From Haladaptatus sp. DYF46 (GTDB lineage: Archaea > Halobacteriota > Halobacteria > Halobacteriales > Haladaptataceae), in assembly GCF_021083305.1 (NCBI RefSeq), contig NZ_JAJFAY010000002.1, positions 558,001 through 622,000 of the forward strand: a DNA stretch of 64,000 nucleotides, read 5' to 3'. Shown here one piece after another: positions 18,612 through 27,238 of the stretch. Under the pieces are notes generated by a model. It had not been told where the DNA came from, searched no databases, and saw only the letters and a list, made by a program, of their open reading frames with translations. Within the stretch, counting starts at the first letter, position 1; each line of letters starts with the position of its first letter. The position numbers and the translations under genes are program-made.

Positions 18612-18656
18612 CTGCTGGCACGCGAACTGCGGTCTGTAGCTGCTGGCACGCGAGCT
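18612..18656 (+). repeat. Short imperfect direct repeat after larE
   Basis: The 17-base unit ctgctggcacgcga(a/g)ct occurs at 18612-18628 and 18640-18656, in the 213-base gap between larE and tatC. No ORF or hairpin of note accompanies it. Confidence 0.5.
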
Positions 18657-18786
18657 AAGGGCAGGTGCGAACGCTACATCCACACTGGCGACAAACTCCC
18701 TTAGTTATAACCCGGTTACGAATATCGAAAGGTACCGTTTCGTGATTCCGAGGGGTTGGGGACGACGCGAGAACGGTCCTAAACCG

Positions 18787-19638
18787 TCACTTGCCCGTCC
18801 ATTTGAGGAGGAGCAGCGTCCCCTCGAACAGGCCGACCATCGTGATCGCGACGAGGAACGGGGCCATGCCGGTCGGGTCGGGGCTGAACAGGAACGCGAA
18901 CCCGGCGAACCCGCCCCAGAAGTACAGTCGACGGTTCGCCATCCACTGGCGCGTCGTCAAGCCCATCATGATGGCGAGCATGATGAGGAGCGGAATCTGG
19001 AACACGACGGCCAGGACGCCCATCATCATCAGAATGAGGTTGAACGTCTTCGTCAGGCCGAACGCGATCGCGACGTTCGCCTGCTGTGAGTACGACAGGA
19101 AGTAGGTGAAGATGGCGGGGAGGATGAGGAAGTAGGCGAAACTGACGCCGACAAAGGCGAGGACGAGGCTCGTCGGCACCGCCGCGAGGTAGTACCGGCG
19201 CTCATTCGGGTAGAGTCCGGGACGCATGAAGAGGTACGTCTGATACACCATGACGGGGAGTGCGATGATGAGGCCCGCGAGGCTGGCGACCTTGAGTTTC
19301 GTCATGACGAGCGCCAGCGGCGCGTAAAGCCGGGGACGGGCTTTTTGGACCGGCAGTATCTGATTCCAGAGGAAGTTGATGACGTGGTCCGCGGCGGGCA
19401 GCGTGAGGAGACTGACGGCTCCCGCGACGACGAGGACGATGGCGAGCCGCTTTATCATCTCCTCGACGTGGTCGGCGAGGGGCATCTCCTCGTCGTCCGT
19501 CGGCTGGCTCGGCCGCTCCACTGCTGGTTCCGGATCCTCGGGCGCGTACAGGTCCTCGTCCGGCGGCTCCGGCGCTTCGTCCGACGCCGAAACGTTCGAG
19601 ATATTACTGCCTGCCGTCGCCTCCGATTCTTCGCCCAT
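18787..19638 (-). CDS. tatC: Sec-independent protein translocase TatC (single-unit type)
   Basis: A 283-residue membrane protein with an acidic N-terminal extension (about 50 residues rich in Glu, Asp and Pro) and six hydrophobic helices. TatC features include LADHVEEMIKRL before the first helix and MVYQTYLFMRPGLYPNERR in the first cytoplasmic loop, which binds twin-arginine signals. It recognises folded substrates in the cytoplasmic membrane; haloarchaea export most secreted proteins by Tat. It diverges from the double-length TatC gene, and both share a 94-bp intergenic control region. Confidence 0.95.
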   Translation of the reverse strand: MGEESEATAGSNISNVSASDEAPEPPDEDLYAPEDPEPAVERPSQPTDDEEMPLADHVEEMIKRLAIVLVVAGAVSLLTLPAADHVINFLWNQILPVQKARPRLYAPLALVMTKLKVASLAGLIIALPVMVYQTYLFMRPGLYPNERRYYLAAVPTSLVLAFVGVSFAYFLILPAIFTYFLSYSQQANVAIAFGLTKTFNLILMMMGVLAVVFQIPLLIMLAIMMGLTTRQWMANRRLYFWGGFAGFAFLFSPDPTGMAPFLVAITMVGLFEGTLLLLKWTGK

Positions 19639-19732
19639 TCACCCGAGGATAAGCAGCCGAGTTATTATAGGCTTTCTTCATCCTGCGAGACGGGAAGATT
19701 GATAACTGGCAGGAGGTTACCATCCGCAAGCA

Positions 19733-21967
19733 ATGTCTACCTCGGGGAACAGTCTCATCGACGAGGATACCGCCAACACCGTCGCTTCCGGACGAGAAAC
19801 CATCGGAGCGATGCTTTCGACGGCACAGACACACCTTCAGAAGGTCTTCATCGTATTCGTCATCGGCTTCATCGGCACGTTTTACGCCATGTCGTGGAAG
19901 GTGTGGCCGTTCCTGCGCGACGTGACGAAAGCTAGCATGCCACCGGCCGTTAGCGAGCAGGTCCAGATCGTCGCGGTGACGCCGTTCGACGTCGTCCTCC
20001 TCCAAGCGAAGATAGCGATGTTCTCCGGCGCGGTTTTGGCGCTCCCCGTTCTCCTCTACCTCGGTCGTGATTCGATTCGGCAACGCGAATGGTATCCCGA
20101 ATTCTCCATCTCCTACTGGAAGATCGTTCCCCTCGTCGTCCTCGCGGTGGCGCTGTTCCTCGGCGGACTCGCATACGGGTACTCCGTCTATCTCCCCCTG
20201 ATGTTCCAGTTCCTCGCGAAGAACGCGGTGCAGGCGAACTTGAGTCCGAAGTACGGCATCGTCCAGTGGACCGAGTTCATCCTCATCATCTCGCTTTCGT
20301 TCGGTCTGGCCGCGGAACTGCCGCTCATGATGAGCGGGTTGAGCTACTCCGGCATCGTCAAATACGAGACGTTCCGTGACAAGTGGCGCTACGCCATCCT
20401 CGTCATCTTCGTCTTCGGGGCAGTGGCGTCCCCGCCGGACCCGTTCACGCAGGTCATGTGGGCGATTCCGCTCATCGTCCTCTACGGGTTCAGCCTCTAT
20501 CTGTCGAAGATACTCGTCACCATCAAGCGCGGCAGTAGCGAGGTGGGCATCAGAAAAACGGTGGCGGAGCGGTGGAATTACCTCCTCGGTATCGCGTTCA
20601 TCGCGGGCGGCGCGACGTACCTGTTCTTCACCCGAGCGGGCGTCAGTTACGTGAACACCCGACTCCTTCCGGCGTTTCCGGCGGAGTACCGACCCGCGGC
20701 GCTTTCGCCCGTCGAGCAGATGGTCGGGATGCCGCGCGGAACGGCCATCCTCCTCGTCGCGGGAGCCGTCGGGCTGGTAGCACTCGTCCTCGCCGCCCTC
20801 TACTACCTCTTCGTATCACTCGAATCGAACGCCGGAATCGGGCAAGAAGGCGGCGCACCCGCCGCGATCGACATCGACGAACTCGACGCCGCGGGCGTCC
20901 GGGCCGCCCCGCCCGAAGTGTTCGCGGAGATGGACGAGGGCGAATCGCTCGACCACGCCCGCGCCGCGATGGAGGCGGACCAACCCGAGAAGGCACAGGC
21001 CATCTTCGACCGCTTCGACGAAGCGAACCCGGAGGAAGAGGAAGCGGCCGAGGAGGACGGCGAAATCCGGAAGGACGAAGACGGCACACCCCTCGCCGAG
21101 GACGTTGCTCGGCAACCGAAAGAGACCCAAGAGGAAGGCAACGTCCTCCAGCGCACCGCCGCGGGTATGACGAACGCGTTCACCGAGGAGGAGACGACGG
21201 AGGACGACATCGGCGGCTACTACTACGACTTCGCGTTCATCCTCCAGAGCCTCACGTCGAAGCTCTTCCGCATCGTCGGCGTGTTCATGCTCGTCCTCGC
21301 GGGCGTGTTCGTCTACCTCTACAACGGCGGCATCGGCTACATCAACGAGGACTTCACGAGCCGCGTCCCGCAGTCGATACTGGCGAACGGCCAACAGCTC
21401 AACGTCGTCACCCTCCATCCGGTCGAGGCGCTCATCTTCGAGGTGAAGATAAGTACGCTACTCGCCGCCGTGTCGGTACTCCCGATGGTGCTCTACTACA
21501 GTTGGCCCGCGATGAAGGAGCGCAAACTCGTCAGGGGGAACCGCAACGTGTTCTTCCTGTGGGGCGGAACGCTGTTCGTCGGCCTCATCGCCGGGAGTTA
21601 CATCGGTTACACCATCGTCGCTCCGAACATCATCTCGTGGCTCGTCGTGGACGCTCACAACGCCGAGATGCTCATCTACTACCGGGTGAAGGCGTTCTTC
21701 TGGCTCGTGTTCCTCACCACGGTGGGAATCGGCCTCCTCGCCGACGTCCCGGTGACGATGTTCCTGTTCCACTGGGCGGGCATCGTCAAATTCGGTTCGA
21801 TGTTCGAATACTGGCGTGGAGTCGTCATCGGCATCTTCGCCGTCGCCGCGCTGGTGACGCCGGACAGCCTCTACACGATGTTCCTCGTCGCCATCCCGGT
21901 CGCCGTCGCGTACGTCTTCGGACTTAGCGTCCTCTGGGTGGGAACGCTCGGCGGGCGACGCGCGTGA
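19733..21967 (+). CDS. Double-length TatC (fused, 14-helix type)
   Basis: A 744-residue fusion of two TatC-like halves. The N-terminal half (about residues 1-270) and C-terminal half (about 505-744) each carry TatC-type helices and HPVEALIFEVKIS- or TPFDVVLLQAKI-type loops, joined by extra helices around residues 285-360 and a cytoplasmic acidic linker (about 365-500, rich in Glu and Ala). This form (TatCt) is known only in haloarchaea. It lies head-to-head with single-unit tatC. The two are presumed to serve distinct or overlapping Tat export routes. Confidence 0.93.
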   Translation: MSTSGNSLIDEDTANTVASGRETIGAMLSTAQTHLQKVFIVFVIGFIGTFYAMSWKVWPFLRDVTKASMPPAVSEQVQIVAVTPFDVVLLQAKIAMFSGAVLALPVLLYLGRDSIRQREWYPEFSISYWKIVPLVVLAVALFLGGLAYGYSVYLPLMFQFLAKNAVQANLSPKYGIVQWTEFILIISLSFGLAAELPLMMSGLSYSGIVKYETFRDKWRYAILVIFVFGAVASPPDPFTQVMWAIPLIVLYGFSLYLSKILVTIKRGSSEVGIRKTVAERWNYLLGIAFIAGGATYLFFTRAGVSYVNTRLLPAFPAEYRPAALSPVEQMVGMPRGTAILLVAGAVGLVALVLAALYYLFVSLESNAGIGQEGGAPAAIDIDELDAAGVRAAPPEVFAEMDEGESLDHARAAMEADQPEKAQAIFDRFDEANPEEEEAAEEDGEIRKDEDGTPLAEDVARQPKETQEEGNVLQRTAAGMTNAFTEEETTEDDIGGYYYDFAFILQSLTSKLFRIVGVFMLVLAGVFVYLYNGGIGYINEDFTSRVPQSILANGQQLNVVTLHPVEALIFEVKISTLLAAVSVLPMVLYYSWPAMKERKLVRGNRNVFFLWGGTLFVGLIAGSYIGYTIVAPNIISWLVVDAHNAEMLIYYRVKAFFWLVFLTTVGIGLLADVPVTMFLFHWAGIVKFGSMFEYWRGVVIGIFAVAALVTPDSLYTMFLVAIPVAVAYVFGLSVLWVGTLGGRRA

Positions 21968-22003
21968 CGCTGGGATTAAGTATTCTTCGCGGAATATCAC
22001 GGT

Positions 22004-22177
22004 ATGACCAAGATAAGCGTCGAAGTTCCCGACGAACTCCTCTCCGATTTGGACGACCACGTCGGTGACGACGGCAAGTTCGTCAACAGGAGCGAAGCGA
22101 TTCGCGCGTCGGTCCGGAAGATGCTCGACATCCTCGACGAGATAGACGAACGGCACGGGAGACTCGAAGATGACTGA
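22004..22177 (+). CDS. Ribbon-helix-helix (CopG-like) regulator (57 aa)
   Basis: A short frame: ATG at 22004 gives 57 residues starting MTKISVEVPDELLSDLDDHV, with the RHH beta-strand (TKISVEVP) and the two helices (NRSEAIRASVRKML). RHH proteins bind DNA as dimers through the beta ribbon. It overlaps the start of the downstream transporter gene (22170) by eight bases, so it is likely co-transcribed and may regulate that operon. Confidence 0.8.
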   Translation: MTKISVEVPDELLSDLDDHVGDDGKFVNRSEAIRASVRKMLDILDEIDERHGRLEDD

Positions 22178-22901
22178 GGTGAGGAGTGAACCGCACTCGG
22201 CCCTCGCCACCGGACAACTCGTCCTCACCGCGCTGTTCGTGACGGCGCTCGTGACGGCACAGCTCACGGCGGCGAAGGTGCTCCAGTTCACCATCCCGCT
22301 CGGTCTCCCGATTACGGGCGACGCGCTCGTCCTTCCGGGGGCGGCGCTGGCCTACGCGTTGACCTTCTTCGCCTCCGATTGCTACGCCGAGGTGTACGGC
22401 CGGAAGGCAGCCCAGCGGCTCGTGAACGTCGCCTTCGTCATGATATTCGTCATGCTGGCCCTCGTCTGGTCCACCATCGAAGCGCCCGCCGCCCAGTCCA
22501 GCGTGGACCCCGGAAAGTTCCGGACCGTCCTCAGCGCGAGCACGAACATCGTCGTCGGAAGCCTCTGTGCGTACGTCGTCAGCCAGAACTGGGACGTCGT
22601 CGTCTTCCACAAGATCCGCGACTTCACCGACGGCGACCACCTCTGGGCGCGCAACATCGGTTCGACGGCGAGCAGTCAGGCCATCGACACCGTCATCTTC
22701 GTCGGCGTGGCGTTCTTCGCGCTACCGCGGTTCGTCGGTATCGGGCCACAACTCCCGATGGACGTCGTCCTCTCGCTCGTCGTCGGCCAGTACGTCTTCA
22801 AACTGCTCGTCGCGCTCCTCGACACACCGTTCGTCTACGCCGTCGTCGGGTTCCTGCGGTCGCAGACGTCCGCCGGTCGAGTGCCCAGTTCGGCGGACTG
22901 A
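22170..22901 (+). CDS. Queuosine/archaeosine precursor transporter (VUT/YhhQ family)
   Basis: A 243-residue protein with six hydrophobic helices and the family motif FFASDCYAEVYGRKAAQRLVN, close to the YhhQ/VUT pattern FxxSDxxxExYG. The family imports 7-deazaguanine precursors such as preQ0. In archaea preQ0 is used for archaeosine at tRNA position 15. It overlaps the RHH gene, suggesting regulated uptake. Confidence 0.88.
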   Translation: MTEVRSEPHSALATGQLVLTALFVTALVTAQLTAAKVLQFTIPLGLPITGDALVLPGAALAYALTFFASDCYAEVYGRKAAQRLVNVAFVMIFVMLALVWSTIEAPAAQSSVDPGKFRTVLSASTNIVVGSLCAYVVSQNWDVVVFHKIRDFTDGDHLWARNIGSTASSQAIDTVIFVGVAFFALPRFVGIGPQLPMDVVLSLVVGQYVFKLLVALLDTPFVYAVVGFLRSQTSAGRVPSSAD

Positions 22902-22910
22902 ATTCGAAAC

Positions 22911-23687
22911 TCAGTCTCGGTCCAGTCGCTGTGCGAAACCGAACTTCGGCTTCACGTCGTCGACGCGGATTTCGACCGTCTCTCCCTCCTCGGTGTTCGG
23001 AACGAACAGCGTGTACTCCTCGACTTTCGCCACGCCGTCGCCTTCGCTTCCCACGCCTTCGATGGTCACTTCGAGGGTGTCGCCGGGTCTGACGGGCGCG
23101 GTGAGGCGTTTCCGAGCGACGAGGTACACTTCGGAGGACTCGTCGCGCGAGGCGTCGGGACTCATGGTTCGGACGTATTCGAACTCCGGTTCCATGTCGT
23201 CGCGCAGGTCGTTCAAGTCCGGTCCCTGAAACACCTTGACGACGAAATCGCCGCCGGAATCGAGGAGTTCGAGCGCCGTCTCGAACGCCTGTCGGGCGAG
23301 GTACACCGAGCGGGCGTGGTCGAGGCTGTACTCGCCGGTCATGTTCGGTGCCATGTCCGAGAGGACGACGTCGGCGGACCCCGCGACGTCGATGACTTCC
23401 TGCTGGGTGTCTTCCTCCGTCATGTCGCCGCGGATGGTTTCGACGCCGTCGATGTCCTTGATTCGCTGGAGGTCCACGCCGATGACGGTCCCGCCGTCGC
23501 CGACCTCCTCGGCGGCGACTTGAAGCCAACCGCCGGGGGCGGCCCCGAGGTCCACGACGGTCTCGCCCTCGTGGAGGAGATGTGCGGATTCGTCCAACTG
23601 CTTGAGTTTGTAGGCCGCCCGCGAGCGGTAGCCTTGCTGCTTGGATTTGTTGTAGTAGTGGTCTTTACGGGCCATTCGTTGGGACAC
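22911..23687 (-). CDS. rlmE: RlmE/FtsJ rRNA 2'-O-methyltransferase with C-terminal TRAM domain
   Basis: A 258-residue SAM-dependent enzyme. The start ARKDHYYNKSKQQGYRSRAA and SAM site VVDLGAAPGGW are typical of RlmE, which methylates the ribose of a 23S rRNA uridine. The catalytic K-D-K-E set includes the DMAPN region and FVVKVFQG. From residue about 205 it adds a TRAM-like RNA-binding domain (LEVTIEGVGSEGDGVAKVEE), an archaeal addition relative to the 209-residue E. coli protein. It converges on the transporter gene with a nine-base gap. Confidence 0.92.
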   Translation of the reverse strand: MSQRMARKDHYYNKSKQQGYRSRAAYKLKQLDESAHLLHEGETVVDLGAAPGGWLQVAAEEVGDGGTVIGVDLQRIKDIDGVETIRGDMTEEDTQQEVIDVAGSADVVLSDMAPNMTGEYSLDHARSVYLARQAFETALELLDSGGDFVVKVFQGPDLNDLRDDMEPEFEYVRTMSPDASRDESSEVYLVARKRLTAPVRPGDTLEVTIEGVGSEGDGVAKVEEYTLFVPNTEEGETVEIRVDDVKPKFGFAQRLDRD

Positions 23688-23767
23688 GGTAGTCTATGCG
23701 GATGTTTACGCCCTTCGTTCGGCGTCCCGGCGGTTTCGGTCGGGATCGAAAAGGCTGGTAACGGACG

Positions 23768-23923
23768 CTACCCGTCCCGGTACTCACACTCGGTCTGATG
23801 GCGAACGAGGTCGGATTTGTTCTTTCCACCGACGAAGACCTTCTTCTTACAGTGGTTGCAGATTCCCCATCGCGGGTCGTCTTCGTCGAGCGTGTACTCT
23901 TCAGGCCGCCACTCCTGCGACAT
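23768..23923 (-). CDS. Mini zinc-finger protein (51 aa)
   Basis: The frame from ATG 23923 to TAG 23768 encodes 51 residues with ligands C22, C25, H42 and C46 (CNHC ... RHQTEC), a C2HC pattern. The central stretch CKKKVFVGGKNKSDLV is basic and might touch nucleic acid. It resembles small haloarchaeal zinc fingers of unknown target. The upstream region (23924-24092) is AT-rich and shared with pcn in a divergent arrangement. Confidence 0.7.
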   Translation of the reverse strand: MSQEWRPEEYTLDEDDPRWGICNHCKKKVFVGGKNKSDLVRHQTECEYRDG

Positions 23924-24058
23924 ATTTGTTCAAAGAATCTTCTATCGTAAAAAGTTTATCAATATTATGTATATTATCACGATCGGTGGAGAAAAGAAAG
24001 AAGCGGTGTGAGGGCGTCACTCGCGGACTGACCGTACGTCGCGCGCGCGAACGGGTGA

Positions 24059-24068
24059 CTTTTTATGC
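24059..24068 (+). promoter_or_regulatory. TATA-like element of pcn
   Basis: ctttttatgc is centred about 29 bases before the pcn ATG. The gap 23924-24092 is AT-rich with few other features. Confidence 0.5.
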
Positions 24069-24092
24069 CAGCCTTTCATAGCCATCAGCAAC

Positions 24093-24836
24093 ATGTTCAA
24101 GGCTATCGTGAGCGCGGATACGCTCCGGACGACGATCGATTCCGTGGGCGTTCTTGTGGATGAATCCAAAATCCACCTCGAGGAGGATGGCCTCACCATC
24201 AAGGCGGTCGACCCGGCCAACGTCGGGATGGTGGACCTTCAACTCGATGCCGAAGCGTTCGAATCCTACGAAGCGGACGGCGGCGTCCTCGGCGTCAACC
24301 TCGACCGCCTCGAAAGCATCGCGGGGATGGCGAGTTCCGACCAACTCATCGAGATGGGGTTGGACGAGGAAACGCGCAAACTCCACATCAAAATCGACGG
24401 GTTGGAGTACACCCTCGCGCTCATCGACCCCGATTCCATCCGCCAAGAACCCGACATCCCTGACCTCGACCTCTCCGCGACTATCGTCGTTGAAGGATCC
24501 GACATCAACCGAGCGGTCAAGGCCGCCGACATGGTGTCCGACCACATCGCGCTCGGCGTGAACGAGGACGACGAAGTGTTCTACGTCGAAGCCGAGGGCG
24601 ACACGGACAACGTCGACCTGAAACTCGACCGCGACGACCTCATCGACCTCACGGCCGGCCCCGCACACTCCCTGTTCAGCCTCGATTACCTGAAAGATAT
24701 GGACAAGGCGATTCCGAAGGACAGCGAAGTGAGCATCGACCTCGGCGAGGAGTTCCCCCTCAAGCTTCACTTCGAGATCGCGGAAGGGAAGGGCCAAGTG
24801 ACGTACATGCTCGCACCGCGCATCCAGAGCGACTGA
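24093..24836 (+). CDS. pcn: DNA polymerase sliding clamp PCNA
   Basis: A 247-residue ring subunit that tethers polymerases, FEN1, ligase and others to DNA. It starts [20 protein letters not shown], has the two-domain clamp fold with [15 protein letters not shown] and the interdomain connecting loop, and ends LAPRIQSD. Acidic surface residues are abundant, as in halophilic PCNAs. It belongs to the replication set scattered through this window (LigA, PriL, RfcC). Confidence 0.97.
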   Translation: MFKAIVSADTLRTTIDSVGVLVDESKIHLEEDGLTIKAVDPANVGMVDLQLDAEAFESYEADGGVLGVNLDRLESIAGMASSDQLIEMGLDEETRKLHIKIDGLEYTLALIDPDSIRQEPDIPDLDLSATIVVEGSDINRAVKAADMVSDHIALGVNEDDEVFYVEAEGDTDNVDLKLDRDDLIDLTAGPAHSLFSLDYLKDMDKAIPKDSEVSIDLGEEFPLKLHFEIAEGKGQVTYMLAPRIQSD

Positions 24837-24859
24837 CGAACGATTTTCGAATTTCGGTT

Positions 24860-25447
24860 CTACAAGTTTCGGTCGATGACCGCTTTCGCCGACTGCGCTT
24901 TCTCCTTCCACCCGTAGCCCGCCTCGTAGACGTGTCGTTTGCTTTCGGCCAACTCCTCGGGCGTGGATTCCTCGAACCCGCCGCGGCCCCACGTACCGCT
25001 CTTATGGAGCCATTCGACGACGTTCTCGCGCGTCTCCGGCCACGACAGGCCGACCATCTCGTACCACGCGATCATGGCGAAGACGGCGTTGTCGTGGCAT
25101 CCGGGCACGCTTCCCTTCTCGTAAATCGTACTCATCGGCTCGAAACTCGGCTCGGAGACGGTTTCGCGGAACTCGTCGGCGGTGAGGAGGCGCAACGCGC
25201 CGTCGCTCTCGACGACCCGCTTTTCGTGGCGGAGTCGGTCGAGCGCCGCGACGTGGGTGGCGTCCCAGCGTCCGTGGACCGCCTCGCGGAGTTCCTCCTC
25301 GGTCAGCGAGTCGGCCGAAAGCAGGGCGATGATGTCCGTGTACGCTTTTTCGATGTCCGTCCACGGCTCGCCGTCGAACCGACAGTCCGGGCCGTGAAGG
25401 TTCGTCGTGGTTCGACAGTCGGGACACGGATATGCGAAGCGTGGCAC
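24860..25447 (-). CDS. Haloarchaeal protein of unknown function with N-terminal zinc ribbon
   Basis: A 195-residue protein. The start FAYPCPDCRTTTNLHGPDC carries a Cys-rich knuckle (CPDC and a later C). A winged-helix-like block (EEELREAVHGRWDATHVAALDRLRHEKRVVES) follows, then a helical C-terminal part with several Trp (WYEMVGLSWPE; GTWGRGGFEE). The HTH-like part suggests nucleic-acid binding, but no named family is recognised. It is divergent from priL, and both share the palindrome-containing 144-base promoter region. Confidence 0.7.
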   Translation of the reverse strand: MPRFAYPCPDCRTTTNLHGPDCRFDGEPWTDIEKAYTDIIALLSADSLTEEELREAVHGRWDATHVAALDRLRHEKRVVESDGALRLLTADEFRETVSEPSFEPMSTIYEKGSVPGCHDNAVFAMIAWYEMVGLSWPETRENVVEWLHKSGTWGRGGFEESTPEELAESKRHVYEAGYGWKEKAQSAKAVIDRNL

Positions 25448-25508
25448 GAAACCCGTTTCTCACGCGTCGGTAATAGGTGATTGGATTCGACCGAATCGAG
25501 GAAACGCG

Positions 25509-25539
25509 GCATTTCCCGCGAACCGGGGGCGGGAAATGC
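25509..25539. promoter_or_regulatory. Perfect 11-bp inverted repeat upstream of priL
   Basis: Arms gcatttcccgc (25509-25519) and gcgggaaatgc (25529-25539) are separated by nine bases. The repeat lies about 20-50 bases upstream of the priL TATA-like gtttatcg (25561-25568), and 62 bases upstream of the divergent gene's start codon, where an activator or repressor dimer could bind. Only the symmetry is observed. Confidence 0.55.
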
Positions 25540-25591
25540 ACCGTTACCGCCGACCGTCGCGTTTATCGGGCATCGCTCGTAACGTCGATTA

Positions 25592-26656
25592 ATGAACTCG
25601 CTTCACGCCCGATACCCGTTCCTCGCGTCCGCACGTGAGGCGGTTCGGGACGCGAACCTCGACCTCGCGGAAGTCATCGCGGGGGAGGGCGACCGCCACC
25701 CGGCAGTCGAACGCGGCGTGGAGCGCGTGCGTCGAGCACTCCTCGACGGAACCGTGCGCGCGCCGGACGACGGCCGACGGTGGGCGACGACGGCGGAGGT
25801 GCTCTCCTATCCCATCGCCCGGATGCTGGTCTCGCTCCTCGACGCGCCGGGTGCTGTCGAAAAGTACGCCAACGCCGAGGCGACGACGGCCTACGAACGG
25901 TTCACCGCCGACTTCGAGACGCCGGACGACGGACTGAGGAGTACGCAGGGAGCGTCGCTCACGCTCGATGCGTTCCTCGCCGATTTCGACCTCGCCGGCG
26001 ACATCACGACGCGCGAGGACGGGTTCGGCGTCGCCGTTTCGACCTACATCTCGCTCGTCGGTGAGTTCGGGGACGGATGGCGACTCGTCACGCGCCAACT
26101 CGAAGACGGCGTTGTGGTCGTCTCGCAGGGAGAACTACACGAACTGCTTCGAACGGCGGTGGAGACGCGCATCGCCGCGGACCTCCCGCTTTCCGTTCCC
26201 GATGAAATCGGCGAGGAACTCGCCGAAGAACTCTCGGAACTGGAATCGTCGTTCACCGACGCCGACTTCTCTCACGACATCGACACGCTGGTCCCGGAGC
26301 TGTTCCCGCCGTGCATGACGGCGCTCCTCTCGCGGGCACGCGACGCGGAGACGCTTCCCGCACACTCCGAGTTCACGCTGGTCTCGTTTCTCACCAGTAT
26401 CGGACTCGACGCCGACGAAATCCTCTCGCTCTGTGAAGTCCGATCGTCGGGACGGGGGGACCGTCTCCGCGCCAGAATCGAACGACTCCGGGACGAACGG
26501 ACGACGCAGTTCGCGCCGCCGAGCTGCGCGACGCTCCAAGCGTACGGCGACTGCGTGAACAAGGACCAGCGTTGTGAGACGGTGACGCATCCGCTCGTCT
26601 ACTACGAGGATGCGCTGGACGAAAACGGAACCGCGACGGATTGGCGAGACCGGTAG
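25592..26656 (+). CDS. priL: DNA primase large subunit
   Basis: A 354-residue partner of PriS; it stabilises the primase and carries a [4Fe-4S] cluster in the C-terminal domain. The four cluster ligands appear to be C241 (PPCMTA), C312 (PSCATL), C321 (YGDCVN) and C328 (QRCETV). The start NSLHARYPFLASAREAV matches the family. priS is not in this window. The promoter contains a TATA-like box about 27 bases before the ATG and the palindrome just upstream. Confidence 0.93.
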   Translation: MNSLHARYPFLASAREAVRDANLDLAEVIAGEGDRHPAVERGVERVRRALLDGTVRAPDDGRRWATTAEVLSYPIARMLVSLLDAPGAVEKYANAEATTAYERFTADFETPDDGLRSTQGASLTLDAFLADFDLAGDITTREDGFGVAVSTYISLVGEFGDGWRLVTRQLEDGVVVVSQGELHELLRTAVETRIAADLPLSVPDEIGEELAEELSELESSFTDADFSHDIDTLVPELFPPCMTALLSRARDAETLPAHSEFTLVSFLTSIGLDADEILSLCEVRSSGRGDRLRARIERLRDERTTQFAPPSCATLQAYGDCVNKDQRCETVTHPLVYYEDALDENGTATDWRDR

Positions 26657-26708
26657 AAATCGGGCGATCGATACGGATCGGTACGATCTGTCGGAGTCGG
26701 TTCGAACG

Positions 26709-26912
26709 TCAGTGTTGATTCGCCAGCCAGAAGCCGACGCCGGTCATGACGAGGACGAAGAGCGTGATGACGCCGACCATTTCGAGCGCGCCAGTGCCGG
26801 TGATCCCGCCGCTTTCGAACTGCGACCCCACGACGAACATCGCTACGATAAAGACGCCGACCGACACGACGGAGACGACGATGTCGCGGACCGTGTCGTC
26901 CTCGAGATTCAT
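26709..26912 (-). CDS. Small haloarchaeal membrane protein (67 aa)
   Basis: An acidic N terminus (MNLEDDTVRD) precedes two hydrophobic helices (about 11-30 and 41-63) linked by a Gly-rich turn (SQFESGGITGTG). The ATG at 26912 is chosen over a weaker upstream start. It is convergent with priL, 52 bases away, and looks like one of the conserved short haloarchaeal membrane families that lack a known function. Confidence 0.65.
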   Translation of the reverse strand: MNLEDDTVRDIVVSVVSVGVFIVAMFVVGSQFESGGITGTGALEMVGVITLFVLVMTGVGFWLANQH

Positions 26913-27238
26913 GCTCTTCGTTTTCCGGGGTTGCGTCAAAAGTTCTCCGCTTCGAAGTCGCCGTCCGAATTTCTCCGCGTTCGCGGGATGTACGCCGTTT
27001 CAGCGGGGAATCGACACCGAACGCGAACGTCACGGACGGTTCCCGAAGAGGGGGAACGTTCCCTCGACACGGAAACGAGCCATTACCGGCGTTCCGCGGG
27101 GCGAGCAACCCGAAGACTCGCGTCGACGGGTGAAAGCCTTAGGGTCGCTCGGCACGTACGGTAATACGTCGAAACCGGCGCTGAGTGGCCGGAACGAGTC
27201 GATTTTCGTCGTTCGGTTTCACGTCGGAGGAAGCACCC
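26913..27238. other. 326-base interval without a supported gene
   Basis: Open frames across this interval are arginine-rich shadows with non-halophilic composition. The last part contains the leader of the SWIM gene, including an SD-like ggagg at 27226-27230. Nothing else stands out. Confidence 0.5.

Noticed and set aside
25509-25539. Resemblance of TTTCCCGC to eukaryotic E2F sites
   Set aside because: Haloarchaea have no E2F; the likeness is taken as coincidence, and only the palindrome is reported.
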